Below, piece after piece: positions 15,522 through 24,660 of a DNA stretch of 64,000 nt. The position numbers were made by a program, and so were the translations under genes. Below the pieces are notes generated by a model that saw nothing but the letters and a program-made list of their open reading frames with translations, did not search any database and was not told where the DNA came from. Source of the DNA: Streptomyces sp. NBC_01016 (GTDB lineage: Bacteria; Actinomycetota; Actinomycetes; Streptomycetales; Streptomycetaceae); contig NZ_JAPEOQ010000001.1 of the NCBI RefSeq assembly GCF_026341035.1, positions 5,642,001 to 5,706,000 of the forward strand, in the 5' to 3' direction. Each line of letters starts with the position of its first letter. Position 1 is the first letter of the stretch.

Positions 15522-17279
15522 CTACGTCCGCGTCCCGTGCCACGACCGCCACAGCGCCGCGTACGCGCCGTCCGCCGCCACCAGTTCCGTGTGCGGGCCG
15601 AGTTCGGTCAGCCGGCCGTCCTCCATGACCGCGACCCGGTCCGCGTCGTGCGCCGTGTGGAGGCGGTGGGCGACGGCGATGACCGTGCGGCCGTGCAGCA
15701 CCGCCGCGAGGGCCCGTTCCGTGTGGCGGGCCGTCGTCGGGTCGAGCAGGGCGGTCGCCTCGTCGAGGACCACGGTGTGCGGGTCCGCCAGCACCACGCG
15801 GGCCAGCGCCAGCTGCTGCGCCTGCGGGCCTTCGAGGCGCAGGCCGCCGGCGCCGAGTTCCGTGTCCAGGCCCTGGGGGAGCGCGTCCGCCCAGTCGTCG
15901 GCGCCGACCGCCGCGAGGGCTGCGCTCAGGTCCGCGTCCCCCGCCTCGGGCGCGGCGATCCGCAGGTTGTCGCGGACCGAGCCGAGGAACACATGGTGCT
16001 CCTGCGTGACCAGGACGATGTGACGGCGCAGCTGTTCGGGAGCGAGCTCCGTGACCGGGACGCCGCCGACGCTGACCGTCCCGGTACGCGGTGAGTCGAT
16101 CGCCGCGAGGAGCTTGCTCAGGGTGGTCTTGCCCGCCCCGGACGGGCCGACCACGGCGAGCCGTTCGCCCGCCCGCACGGTCAGGTCCACGCCGTGGACG
16201 ACATCGCCGCCACCCTCGTACGCGTAGTGCACCGAGCTCAGGTGGATCGCGTCGCCGGACGGAACGGCCGCCTCGCGCGCAGGTACGCGTGACGGTGTCC
16301 CGCCGATGCCCTCGACGCGGGCGAACGAGGCGCCGCTGCTCTGTAGTTGCTCCACCCAGAACAGGATCGTGTCCAGCGGCCCCGAAAGCTGGCGCAGATA
16401 CAGGGCGCACGTGACGATCGCGCCGAGGCTCGGACCGCCGTGCGCGTGGAGGGTGCCGCCCACGAGGAGGACGGCGGCGACCGGCAGGGCGTACGAGAAG
16501 TCGACCGAGGGAAACAGCACGCTACGTAGGGACAGGGTGCGCATACGGGTGCGGTAACTGTGCCGGATGCCCCGCTCGCACGCCTCGATGCGCTGCTCCT
16601 GGAGACGGAAGGCCTCGACGGTGCGGGCCCCCGAGGCCGTCGCCGCGAGCTGCTCGGCGAGGTGCGAGTCCGCCTCGCCCTGGGCGAGATACGCGGTGCG
16701 GGCCCGGCGCAGATACCAGCGCACCGCCACCGGGATGCCCGCCAGGCAGCACAGGGCGACCAGACCGAGCACCGGCTCGACCACGACGACGGCGGCCGCG
16801 AGGAACACCACCTGCGCCGCCGACACGAACACGTCGGGACCCGCGTCGCGCAGCGCGCTCGCGACGGCCGCCACGTCGTTCGTGCCCCGGTTTGTGAGGT
16901 CGCCGGGCCCTGCCCGGTCGACCACGGAGGCGGGCAGCCCGAGCGCGCGGTCCACGAACCGGTCCCGCACCCGCGCGGCGGTCCGCTCCCCGAACCGGTG
17001 CCCCACCAGGCGCGCCCAGCGCAGCAGCAGGAGTTGGGCCACGGCGCAGCAAAGGATCACCAGAGCCGCCCGGTCGACGTGCGCAACGCTCGTGCCGCCC
17101 CGCACGTCGTCGATGATCCGGCCGAGCAGCCAGGGCCCGACGATCCCGGCCCCCGCCGCGAGGCAGTTGAGAACCAGCGTCGAGGCGAAGGCGCGCCGGT
17201 CCGCGCGGACGAGTCCGAGCGCGGCGCGACGCACGGCGGCGCGGTCGGCGACGGGCAGGGAGAAACGGGGTGCGCTCAT
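15522..17279 (-). CDS. ABC exporter half-transporter with catalytic NBD but degenerate signature
   Basis: The 585-residue protein has a six-helix exporter domain (residues about 25-320) and a nucleotide-binding domain with Walker A GPSGAGKTT, Q-loop LVTQEHHVF, Walker B TVVLDEATALLD and the switch histidine in IAVAHRLH. The signature LSGGQ is replaced by LEGPQ. It overlaps the preceding gene (17276-19102) by four bases, and the two should form a heterodimer in which this subunit supplies the Walker residues and the partner supplies LSGGQ for the only consensus ATP site. It would export a lipid, peptide or drug-like molecule; the substrate is not predictable. Confidence 0.9.
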   Translation of the reverse strand: MSAPRFSLPVADRAAVRRAALGLVRADRRAFASTLVLNCLAAGAGIVGPWLLGRIIDDVRGGTSVAHVDRAALVILCCAVAQLLLLRWARLVGHRFGERTAARVRDRFVDRALGLPASVVDRAGPGDLTNRGTNDVAAVASALRDAGPDVFVSAAQVVFLAAAVVVVEPVLGLVALCCLAGIPVAVRWYLRRARTAYLAQGEADSHLAEQLAATASGARTVEAFRLQEQRIEACERGIRHSYRTRMRTLSLRSVLFPSVDFSYALPVAAVLLVGGTLHAHGGPSLGAIVTCALYLRQLSGPLDTILFWVEQLQSSGASFARVEGIGGTPSRVPAREAAVPSGDAIHLSSVHYAYEGGGDVVHGVDLTVRAGERLAVVGPSGAGKTTLSKLLAAIDSPRTGTVSVGGVPVTELAPEQLRRHIVLVTQEHHVFLGSVRDNLRIAAPEAGDADLSAALAAVGADDWADALPQGLDTELGAGGLRLEGPQAQQLALARVVLADPHTVVLDEATALLDPTTARHTERALAAVLHGRTVIAVAHRLHTAHDADRVAVMEDGRLTELGPHTELVAADGAYAALWRSWHGTRT

Positions 17280-19102
17280 GACTCGGCTCCTGCCGCGGGG
17301 ACGGATCCCGGGTCCGGGACGGCGTCGGGGTCTGGTCCGGCGTCCGGGTCTGGTGCGGCATCCGGGTCCGCCACAGCCCCCGGGCCCGCCACGGCATCCG
17401 TACCCCGCCCCACCAAGCGCCTGTACTCCTCATCACGGGCCAGCAGTTCGCGGTGGGTGCCCGTGGAGCGGACCGTCCCGTCGTGCAGGAAGCACACCTC
17501 GTCCGCCCGGTCGAGCAGGAGCGGGGACGTGCCCGTGACCACGGTGGTGCGGCCGTGCCGCGCCTCCCGTAGCCGGTCCGCGGCGCGTGCCTCCGTGTGG
17601 GCGTCGAGGGCCGATGTCGGTTCGACAGCGAGGAGGATCTCTGGGTCCGCGTGCAACGCACGGGCCAGGCGCACGCGTTGCCGCTGGCCGCCGGAGAGGT
17701 TGCGCCCCTGGGCCAAGAGCGCGCCGCCCGGCAGGTCGTCGGCCGCGGCCGCGTGCAGGGCGGCCTTCACCGTCGTCCCGTCCGGGATGTGCCGCCCCGC
17801 GACCGCCTCCCGCACCGTCCCCGCGAACAGATCCGCCTCGGGCGCCGCGAGCAGGATCCGGCGCCGCACCTCCGTCAGGTCCACCGCGTCCAACGCGGCG
17901 TCACCCCAGGTGGCCGTCGTCGGCGCGAACCGGCCCAGCCGGTCGACCACGGCCGCCGCCTCCCCGGGCCGCGCCGACACCAGCGCGGTGAGCCGCCCCG
18001 ATTCGACCGTCACCCCGGACACCGGATCGTGCAGCGCCGCGCCCTCCGGTGGACCCGGAACGGGGGAGCGGTGTCCGCCCGACTCGGGCTCGAGGGACAG
18101 GAACCGCAGCACCCGCCGCGCCGCGACGAGCCCGCGCCCCAGGTCGTAGCCGCCCTCGATGAACGCCTCGACCGGCACGACCAGCATCGCCACATACCCG
18201 TACACGGCCACCAACTCGCCGATGGACAGCTCCCCTTGGGCCGCCATGCGGGCGCCCAGCCACGTCACAACGGCGAGGAAGACCGCGGGAAGGCCGACGG
18301 CGAGCGCCTGGATCCAGCTGATCACCCGCGCCACCCGGTACCCCTCCGCGCGCAGCCCGGCGGTGTCCTGCCGCAGCCGGCCCGCGTACACGTCCTTTCC
18401 GCCGAGCCCGGCGAGCACCCCGAGACCGCCGACGAGGTCGGCGAGCCGCGACGCCAGCACTCCCTGCCGTTCCCGGTAGCCGGACTCGGCGCCCTGCAGC
18501 CGCGTGAGCAGCGGGCCGAGCGCGCCGGCGAGCAGTGGCACGCCCAGCAGGATCACCGCCGCGAGCAGCCCCGAGATCGACAGGAGCAGCCCGGCCACCA
18601 CCGCGTACGCGACGACCGCGCCGACGCCGGGACCCGCGATCGTCAGCGTCTGGCTGATCCGCTGGACGTCGCCGACGCCGATGGTGACGACCTCGCCCGC
18701 CGCGACGCGCCGCGGCAGCGCGGCCCCGAGCACGGTGGCGTGCCGCGTGACGAGCCGCGTCGTACGGAAGGTGGCGTCGAGGCGCACCCGCGTCATCGTG
18801 CGGTGTCGCATGATCGCGAGCCACGCGTTGACCGCGCCGAGGACGACGAGGGCGCCGCACCATCCGTACAGTGCGCCGGAGTCACCGGCCCGCAGCCCGT
18901 CGTCGACGGCGCGCGACAGGACGTAGGGCGGGAGCGCGAGCCCCACCATCCACAGGCTCCCGAACAGCGCCCCGGCGGCGACCCGGCCGCGTTGGCGCGC
19001 GATGAGCCACCCCAAGTAACGGGCCGGTCCGCGCAGTTCCGGGACGCCGGGATCGCGCCCCGAAGGTCTGTCGTGGGGCAGGTCAGTGGTGGTGGCACTC
19101 AT
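17276..19102 (-). CDS. ABC exporter half-transporter with non-catalytic NBD but intact signature
   Basis: The 608-residue protein has an exporter membrane domain (residues about 30-325) and a nucleotide-binding domain in which Walker A is unrecognisable (SARPGEAAAVVDRLGRF), the Q-loop glutamine is absent (LAAPEADLF), Walker B has Val for Asp (LLAVEPTSALD) and the switch histidine is missing (VTGTSPLLL), while the signature LSGGQRQRVRLARAL is perfect. This mirrors the defects of its partner. The last 40 residues are a Pro/Asp repeat (PDPDA units) of no obvious function. The ATG at 19102 begins a two-gene operon. Confidence 0.9.
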   Translation of the reverse strand: MSATTTDLPHDRPSGRDPGVPELRGPARYLGWLIARQRGRVAAGALFGSLWMVGLALPPYVLSRAVDDGLRAGDSGALYGWCGALVVLGAVNAWLAIMRHRTMTRVRLDATFRTTRLVTRHATVLGAALPRRVAAGEVVTIGVGDVQRISQTLTIAGPGVGAVVAYAVVAGLLLSISGLLAAVILLGVPLLAGALGPLLTRLQGAESGYRERQGVLASRLADLVGGLGVLAGLGGKDVYAGRLRQDTAGLRAEGYRVARVISWIQALAVGLPAVFLAVVTWLGARMAAQGELSIGELVAVYGYVAMLVVPVEAFIEGGYDLGRGLVAARRVLRFLSLEPESGGHRSPVPGPPEGAALHDPVSGVTVESGRLTALVSARPGEAAAVVDRLGRFAPTTATWGDAALDAVDLTEVRRRILLAAPEADLFAGTVREAVAGRHIPDGTTVKAALHAAAADDLPGGALLAQGRNLSGGQRQRVRLARALHADPEILLAVEPTSALDAHTEARAADRLREARHGRTTVVTGTSPLLLDRADEVCFLHDGTVRSTGTHRELLARDEEYRRLVGRGTDAVAGPGAVADPDAAPDPDAGPDPDAVPDPGSVPAAGAES

Positions 19103-19156
19103 TGACGCACCCTATGTGGGGTGCCGGAGCCCCGGGTAGATCACCCACGGGTCGGA

Positions 19157-20611
19157 TCACCTACGGGCCAGGTGCAGCCGCAGGCCGCGCGGCATCAGCG
19201 TAAGCCGCTCCGTGATCGCGAGCCGGTAGTCGGGCTCGGGCCGCAGGTCGTAGCGGCGCAGCAGCAGGCCGAGCACCAGCGTGGCCTCGTGCAGCGCGAA
19301 CTGGCGGCCGATGCAGGCGCGGGCGCCCGTGCCGAAGGGCTTGAAGACATGGGCGGGTCGGGCGCGGACCGCCTGCGGGGTGAACCGCTCCGGGTCGAAG
19401 GCCTCCGGATCCTCGCCCCACGCGGCCGTGTCGCGGTGCAGCATCGTCGTCAGGACCAGCGCCCACGCGCCGCGCCGCATCGGGTGCGTGCCGCCGAGCG
19501 TCGTGTCCGCGAGCGCTTCGCGGGCGAACGCCGGCGCGGTCGGCCACAGCCGCAGCGACTCGTCGAGGACCCGCCGCAGATAACGCAACTTGGCGACCTG
19601 CTCGTACGCGGGGACGTCGGCGTCGCCCCAGACGCGGTCGACCTCGTCGCGCGCCTTGGCGAGCACCTCGGGGTGCTGCGCGAGGTAGTGCAGCGCGAAG
19701 GACAGTGCGCCCGACGTCGTCTCGTGCCCGGCCACCAGGAACGTGATGACCTGGCGGCGGATGTTCTCCGGCGAGAGCCGCTCACCGGTCTCCGGGTGGC
19801 TCACCTCCAGCATCCGGTCGAGGAGGTCTCCGGGCCCGCCTTCGGAGGCACGGCGCGCCGCGACCACCTCGTCGACCGTGCGGTTCAGATACGCGCGGTC
19901 CGCCGCGTTGCGCTTCTCGGCGCCGCGCAGCAGTACGGACGACAGGAGTGGTGGTACGACGTTGCGGCGCTGCGCGAAGGTCAGGGCGCCGACCATCGCC
20001 GTGACGAACGGGTGCGGCCGCTCGCGCTCGAACGACCCGAAGTCGTGCCCGAACCCGGTCCGGGAGATCGTCTCCAGGGTCAGCTTGGTCATGTCGGCGG
20101 GCACGTCGACCGCCCGGCCAGCGGCCTCGCTCGTGTCCCAGGAGGCCATCAGCTGCCCCGCCACGTCCAGCATCAGCGGGTGGTAGCCCGCCATCGCGTC
20201 ACGGCTGAAGCCCGGCGCCAGAATGTCGTGCGCCAGCTGCCAGTTGGGCTCGTGGTTGTACGCGGTGAACAGGCCGTCGCCCGCCACCGGGCGCAGATTC
20301 GCGACGCCGAGCCCGACGTGCTTGGCGAACCGCGACTCGTCGGCCAGCTCCGCCGCGAGGTCCGCGCCCGCGACGAACACGATCTCCTTGCCGAACCCCT
20401 TGCGCCGGAAGATCGGCCCGAGTTCGGCGGCGAGCTTCATCGAATCCTGCAGCGGGGAGCGGACGTTCGCGCCGACCACATCGCCGAGGAACGGGACCCG
20501 GCGGGACGGGCGCGGGATGCGGTCCAGGCGCGGCCACCCCTGCTCGGCACTGCGAAAACCTCGCGGCAGTGGGGTTCCCGGGGCCTGTGTCACCTGCGGC
20601 GTCGTCGTCAT
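19157..20611 (-). CDS. Cytochrome P450, stand-alone CYP102 (P450BM3)-like haem domain
   Basis: The 484-residue protein aligns along its whole length with the haem domain of the self-sufficient fatty-acid hydroxylase P450BM3: the GDGLFTAYNHEPNWQLAH segment, I-helix AGHETTSGALSFALHYLAQ, ExxR in DESLRLWPTAP and haem loop FKPFGTGARACIGRQFALHE with Cys433. The fused FMN/FAD reductase of BM3 is absent, so it needs separate redox partners. A fatty-acid or similar lipid hydroxylase role is likely by family. The start is the ATG at 20611, nine bases after AGGGAG. It is divergent from a TetR gene across a long inverted repeat. Confidence 0.92.
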   Translation of the reverse strand: MTTTPQVTQAPGTPLPRGFRSAEQGWPRLDRIPRPSRRVPFLGDVVGANVRSPLQDSMKLAAELGPIFRRKGFGKEIVFVAGADLAAELADESRFAKHVGLGVANLRPVAGDGLFTAYNHEPNWQLAHDILAPGFSRDAMAGYHPLMLDVAGQLMASWDTSEAAGRAVDVPADMTKLTLETISRTGFGHDFGSFERERPHPFVTAMVGALTFAQRRNVVPPLLSSVLLRGAEKRNAADRAYLNRTVDEVVAARRASEGGPGDLLDRMLEVSHPETGERLSPENIRRQVITFLVAGHETTSGALSFALHYLAQHPEVLAKARDEVDRVWGDADVPAYEQVAKLRYLRRVLDESLRLWPTAPAFAREALADTTLGGTHPMRRGAWALVLTTMLHRDTAAWGEDPEAFDPERFTPQAVRARPAHVFKPFGTGARACIGRQFALHEATLVLGLLLRRYDLRPEPDYRLAITERLTLMPRGLRLHLARR

Positions 20612-20666
20612 CGTGTCCATCTCCCTTGCACCGATGCCCTGTTGGGACACCCGGACCACACTGTTA

Positions 20667-20718
20667 GACGTGGATTCAATAACGGGCCACAGTCTGATCC
20701 TGTTATTGAACTCACGTC
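20667..20718. promoter_or_regulatory. Long inverted repeat operator between P450 and TetR genes
   Basis: GACGTGGATTCAATAACGGG (20667-20686) is mirrored by CCTGTTATTGAACTCACGTC (20699-20718), 17 of 20 positions matching, around a 12-base spacer. It occupies the promoter gap between the BM3-like P450 and the TetR gene, so it is the likely TetR operator controlling both. Confidence 0.7.
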
Positions 20719-20753
20719 AAGTAAGGAGCGGGGCGTCCAGTAGGGTGCGCCCC

Positions 20754-21380
20754 ATGACCAGGGAGCGAGCGGGAGTGTCGGCACCGGGGGAGCGCACCCG
20801 GCGCAGACTCAGCACGCAGGAGCGTCGCGAGCAACTGCTCGCCGTGGGCGCCAGGCTGTTCGCGCAGGCCCCCTACGGCGACGTATGGATCGAGGAGGTC
20901 GCGGAGATCGCCGGCGTCTCGCGCGGGCTGCTGTACCACTACTTCCCGAACAAGCGGGACTTCTTCGCCGCCGTCGTGCAGCGCGAGAGCCAGCGGATGC
21001 TGCGGCTGACGGCCGCCGAACCCGGCATCCCCGTCCACGACCAGCTCGGCACGGGCCTCGACACCTTCCTCGAGTACGTCACCACGCACGCGCACGGCTT
21101 CCGCGCCTTCCATCGCGCGGAGGCGGCGGGCGACCCGGGCGTGCGTGCGGCGTACCAGGAAGGGCTCGCCGCGCACGAGGAGCAGATCATGGCCGCCCTC
21201 GCGGCGGACCCGCACATCGCCGACCGGCTCCCCGCGCCGGACGTGCTGCGGCTCGCCGTACGCGGCTGGCTCGCGTTCCTCGTCGCCGTCTGCCTCGACT
21301 GGCTGGACGCCTCGGAACTCACGCGGGAGCAGGTGCGGGACCTGTGCGCGCGGGCGCTGGTGGGGGCGATCGGCCTGTGA
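20754..21380 (+). CDS. TetR family transcriptional regulator
   Basis: The 208-residue protein has a TetR helix-turn-helix at residues about 22-68 (RREQLLAVGARLFAQAPYGD, then VAEIAGVSRGLLYHYFPNKR) and an all-helical ligand domain behind it. It is divergent from the BM3-like P450 with a 20-base inverted repeat in between, the usual position of a local repressor and a parallel to Bm3R1, the TetR repressor next to the Bacillus BM3 gene. It would release the operator on binding a fatty acid or xenobiotic. The ATG at 20754 has no strong ribosome binding site. Confidence 0.9.
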   Translation: MTRERAGVSAPGERTRRRLSTQERREQLLAVGARLFAQAPYGDVWIEEVAEIAGVSRGLLYHYFPNKRDFFAAVVQRESQRMLRLTAAEPGIPVHDQLGTGLDTFLEYVTTHAHGFRAFHRAEAAGDPGVRAAYQEGLAAHEEQIMAALAADPHIADRLPAPDVLRLAVRGWLAFLVAVCLDWLDASELTREQVRDLCARALVGAIGL

Positions 21381-21400
21381 CGGTTCAGGGCTCGCGGGTG

Positions 21401-21454
21401 CGTAATCCGTAACCCGTAAAACCCGGGACCCGTAGCCCGCAGCCCGTAACCCAG
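21401..21454. repeat. Degenerate 7-base tandem repeat
   Basis: About seven consecutive copies of a heptamer close to CCCGTAA/CCCGTAG follow the TetR stop codon. It has no coding potential. It may be a slippage-prone spacer. An 8-base palindrome CTTGCAAG at 21471-21478 lies further on, just before the MarR gene, and could be its operator. Confidence 0.55.
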
Positions 21455-21507
21455 AGATTCATAAGGGTAACTTGCAAGGCTTCCTGTCTACCTCGTACGG
21501 TGGCGGC

Positions 21508-21963
21508 ATGTCAGGAACGCAGTCAGCAGCAGGGGACGAGCCGCCCACCCAGCAGGTCGCAGCCGACCTCGCCACCGTCGTCGGCCGGCTCTCGCGCCGG
21601 CTGCGCACCGCGTCGCCGGACAGCCTGCTCACGCCCACCCAGCGCACCGTCCTCGCCCGCCTGGAGTCCGAGGGCGCCGGCACGACCGCGGCGCTCGCCC
21701 GCGGCGAGTACGTACGGCCGCAGTCCATGCGGCTCACGCTCGGCGCCCTCGAGGAACAGGGCTTCGTGGCCCGTGAACCGGACCCGAACGACGGGCGGCA
21801 GTCCGTCGTGTCCATCACCGACAGCGGCCGCGCCACCCTGGACGCCGTCCGGGCCGCCAAGCACGGCTGGCTCACGCAGGCGCTCACCGAGGAACTCGAC
21901 GCCGCCGAGCGGCGCACTCTCTCCGAGGCCACCGCGCTCCTCGAACGGCTGGTGCGCAAGTGA
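21508..21963 (+). CDS. MarR family transcriptional regulator
   Basis: The 151-residue protein is a MarR-type winged-helix regulator (LLTPTQRTVLARLESEGAG; VRPQSMRLTLGALEEQGFV; EPDPNDGRQSVVSITDSGR). The DPNDGRQ wing is characteristic of the family. Its stop overlaps the GTG start of an MFS exporter by four bases, so it probably controls that exporter in response to a small aromatic or antibiotic ligand. The ATG at 21508 was chosen over an earlier in-frame ATG at 21472 because the latter lies inside the CTTGCAAG palindrome. Confidence 0.9.
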   Translation: MSGTQSAAGDEPPTQQVAADLATVVGRLSRRLRTASPDSLLTPTQRTVLARLESEGAGTTAALARGEYVRPQSMRLTLGALEEQGFVAREPDPNDGRQSVVSITDSGRATLDAVRAAKHGWLTQALTEELDAAERRTLSEATALLERLVRK

Positions 21964-23369
21964 CACAAGGCGTGGGAGACCAAGCCGTCGTCACCGGCGA
22001 GGGCGAGGCTCCCGCACAGCAGGAGGGGTTCAGGGCCCGGCTGACCGCGCCCCTGCTCCTCGGCTCGGTGCTCAACCCGCTCAACACCACGATGATCTCC
22101 ACCGCGCTGGTGGCCATCGGACACGACTTCGGGATCGGCGCCGCCGACACGGCCTGGCTGATCTCCGTCCTCTATCTGGCGAGCGCCGTCGCCCAGCCCG
22201 TGCTCGGCAAGCTCGCCGACACCCTCGGCCCGCGCCGCGTGTTCCTCGCGGGACTCGTCGTCGTGTGCGTCTCCGGGATCGTCGGCGCCCTCGCCCCCGC
22301 CTTCGGCTGGCTCATCGTCTCCCGGCTGCTCCTCGGCATCGGCACCTCCGCCGCCTACCCGGCCGCGATGGCCGTGTTGCGCGACGAGGGCCGCCGGGTG
22401 GGCCGCCGACCGCCGCGCCCCGTCATGGCCCGCCTCTCCTTCGCGTCGCTCGGCAGCGCGGCGGTCGGCCCGACGTTGGGCGGACTGCTCGTCATGGTCG
22501 TCGGCTGGCGCGGCATCTTCGCGGTCAACGTGCCGGTCGCGGCGATCGCGTTCGCCTCCGCCCTGCTGTGGATCCCGCGCGACCCTCCGCGCTCCAAGGA
22601 CGGGGAACCGGCACCGCGCACCGCCCTCGACCCCCTCGGTATCGGCCTGTTCACCACGGCCCTGACGGTCCTCGTCTTCTTCCTGCTCGACCTGTCCGAC
22701 CCCATGTGGTGGCTGCTCGCGCCCTTCGTCGCGCTCGTCGGCGTGCTGGTGTGGTGGCAGCTGCGCAGCAGGACGCCGTTCATCGACGTGCGCATGCTCG
22801 CCGGGAACGGCCCGCTGGCCCGCACCTACCTCCGTCACGGGCTGAGCTATCTGCTCATCTACTGCGTGATGTACGGCTTCACCCAGTGGCTGGAGGAGGG
22901 CCGCGGCTTCTCCTCCGGGCACACCGGGCTTCTGATGCTGCCGATGTCGCTCACGGCGCTGGTCTGCTCGCTGCTCGGCGCCCGCACCAAGGGCATCCGC
23001 GGCCCGCTCATCACCGCATGTGTGCTGCTCACCGCGGGCGCGGGGCTGCTCGTCTTCCTCGACGGCGACACGCCGCTGGCGCTGCTGCTGCTCGCGGGCG
23101 CGTGCTTCGGCATCCCGCAGGGGTTCGTCGGCACCTGCAACCAGGCCGCCGTCCAGGAGTACGCCCCCGCCGCAGACATCGGCTCCGCCGCAGGGCTCCA
23201 GCGCACCGCCCAGTACATCGGCGCCATCACCGCGTCGAGCCTGATCGCCCTCGCGTACGGGCAGCGCGCCAGTGACAGTGGGCTGCACCTGATGGCCGGC
23301 GTCTCCGTCGTCCTCGGTGTCCTCCTGGTGGTCCTGACGGTCACGGACCGGGCGCTGCGCAGGAGTTGA
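21960..23369 (+). CDS. MFS transporter, drug-exporter-like
   Basis: The 469-residue membrane protein has about 14 hydrophobic segments and an MFS motif A (GKLADTLGPRRVFLAGL) after the second helix. A stretch GRRVGRRPPRPVMARLSFAS in the cytoplasmic loop is typical of the EmrB/QacA-like group. It would export a compound sensed by the coupled MarR regulator. The GTG start at 21960 overlaps the MarR stop (GTGA), so the two are translated together. Confidence 0.9.
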   Translation: MTQGVGDQAVVTGEGEAPAQQEGFRARLTAPLLLGSVLNPLNTTMISTALVAIGHDFGIGAADTAWLISVLYLASAVAQPVLGKLADTLGPRRVFLAGLVVVCVSGIVGALAPAFGWLIVSRLLLGIGTSAAYPAAMAVLRDEGRRVGRRPPRPVMARLSFASLGSAAVGPTLGGLLVMVVGWRGIFAVNVPVAAIAFASALLWIPRDPPRSKDGEPAPRTALDPLGIGLFTTALTVLVFFLLDLSDPMWWLLAPFVALVGVLVWWQLRSRTPFIDVRMLAGNGPLARTYLRHGLSYLLIYCVMYGFTQWLEEGRGFSSGHTGLLMLPMSLTALVCSLLGARTKGIRGPLITACVLLTAGAGLLVFLDGDTPLALLLLAGACFGIPQGFVGTCNQAAVQEYAPAADIGSAAGLQRTAQYIGAITASSLIALAYGQRASDSGLHLMAGVSVVLGVLLVVLTVTDRALRRS

Positions 23370-23394
23370 GGCACGGGCTTGCCATAATGCGCTC

Positions 23395-23772
23395 ATGGAT
23401 CATGTGACCGCGCGGACGTTCGTCGACTCCTGGGTGACGGCGTGGAACGCGCACGACCTGGACGCACTGCTGGCCCACTTCGCGGACGACGTGACGTTCC
23501 GCTCGCCGGTGGCCGCCCAACTGCTCGGCGGTGACGGAGTCATGCGCGGCAAGGACGCACTGCGCGCCTACTGGACGGAGGGGCTGCGGCGCATCCCCGA
23601 CCTGCGGTTCGAGGTGGTGGGCAGCTACGTCGGTGTGAACAGCCTGGTCATCAACTACCGCAACCAGAAGGGCGGTCTGGTCAACGAGGTGCTCATCTTC
23701 GACGGCCCGCTCGTCACCGACGGGTACGGCACGTACCTCGGCGAGGACGTCAACCCGGCCGGGGCCCGCTGA
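23395..23772 (+). CDS. SnoaL-like/NTF2-like family protein
   Basis: The 125-residue protein has the NTF2 cone fold pattern (TFVDSWVTAWNAHDLDALLA; FADDVTFRSPVA; GKDALRAYWTEGL). Members range from polyketide cyclases to hydrolases and pure ligand-binding proteins, so no reaction can be given. It starts 26 bases after the MFS stop and may be the last gene of the MarR/MFS operon, although a CATAAT box before the ATG could give it its own promoter. Confidence 0.85.
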   Translation: MDHVTARTFVDSWVTAWNAHDLDALLAHFADDVTFRSPVAAQLLGGDGVMRGKDALRAYWTEGLRRIPDLRFEVVGSYVGVNSLVINYRNQKGGLVNEVLIFDGPLVTDGYGTYLGEDVNPAGAR

Positions 23773-23811
23773 GCTTCTCCGCGGCGACCGCACGGTCCAC
23801 CGGGCCACCGC

Positions 23812-24537
23812 TCATTCCGCGTCGTGGAAGACGAGCCCCAGTGTGTGGCGCCGGCCCGAGCGGACCGTGCTCACGCCGTGCCGCATCGGGCCGTTCGACC
23901 AGCCGCGCACCGAGCGCACCGGCCGGTCACGCGTCGTGAACACCAGGGCGTGGCCCTGGAGCAGCGTCGTCGAGTAACCGCGGGACTGGGCGCGCGCCCG
24001 CTGCTCGGTCATCAGGAACTCGCCGCCGGTGAAGTCGCCGCCCGGCTCGTCCAGACCGATCACGACCTGCAGCGGAAACACCAACTCTCCGTAGATGTCG
24101 CGGTGCAGCGCGTTCCAGTCGCCGGACCCGTAGCGCAGCAGGATCGGCGTCGGCCGCTTCTGGCCCGCCGCATGGCACCGGTCGAGCCAGCCGTCGAGGG
24201 TGTCGGGCCACGGCGCGGCCCTGTTCAGGCGCCGTGCCCACTCCTGGGCGACGGGCAGCAACCGCGGATAGAACGCCGCGCGCAACTCCCGTACGAGGTC
24301 GGGCAGCGGGTGATCGAAGTAGCGGTACTGGCCGCGGCCGAACCGGTAGCGCTCCATGTCGATCGTCGACCGGAACCGGTGCACGTCGTCGTAGAGCGCG
24401 GCGACGGACCGGCACTCGTCGGCGGTGAGTACCGGTCGAGGGGTGAGGGCATGGCCGAAAGCGTCGAGCTCCGCACTCAGGGCGGCCCAGTCGAGGGCCT
24501 CCACGCGGGCGTGCGGGGCGGTGGTGGTGCAGGTCAT
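23812..24537 (-). CDS. 2-oxoglutarate/Fe(II)-dependent oxygenase family protein
   Basis: The 241-residue protein has the iron-binding facial triad of the prolyl-hydroxylase-like group: HxD in NALHRDIYGELVFPLQ, a distal histidine in MRHGVSTV, and the 2-oxoglutarate-binding arginine in the GRRHTLGLVFH strand. It would hydroxylate a protein or small molecule using O2 and 2-oxoglutarate. The start is the ATG at 24537, about ten bases after GGAG. It is divergent from a PrmC-related methyltransferase gene with a long leader between. The target is unknown. Confidence 0.85.
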   Translation of the reverse strand: MTCTTTAPHARVEALDWAALSAELDAFGHALTPRPVLTADECRSVAALYDDVHRFRSTIDMERYRFGRGQYRYFDHPLPDLVRELRAAFYPRLLPVAQEWARRLNRAAPWPDTLDGWLDRCHAAGQKRPTPILLRYGSGDWNALHRDIYGELVFPLQVVIGLDEPGGDFTGGEFLMTEQRARAQSRGYSTTLLQGHALVFTTRDRPVRSVRGWSNGPMRHGVSTVRSGRRHTLGLVFHDAE

Positions 24538-24660
24538 CGCTGTGCATCTCCGTACGTGGGCGGTATCGGCGAGGACTCCAGCCTCGTCGGCCCCGGCGCG
24601 GTGTGCTGGCGGCAATCGGACGCGGTGTTCGGTGGGGTACTGTGTGCGCTCCGTGCAGCA

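Noticed and set aside
13492..16023. 843-codon plus-strand open frame
   Set aside because: It lies opposite the P450 and ABC genes and across the MgtC gene in another frame; no domain is seen.
12069..21380. NAT, two P450s, ABC exporter and TetR as a biosynthetic gene cluster
   Set aside because: No polyketide, peptide, terpene or other scaffold enzyme is present, and each gene has its own regulatory unit.
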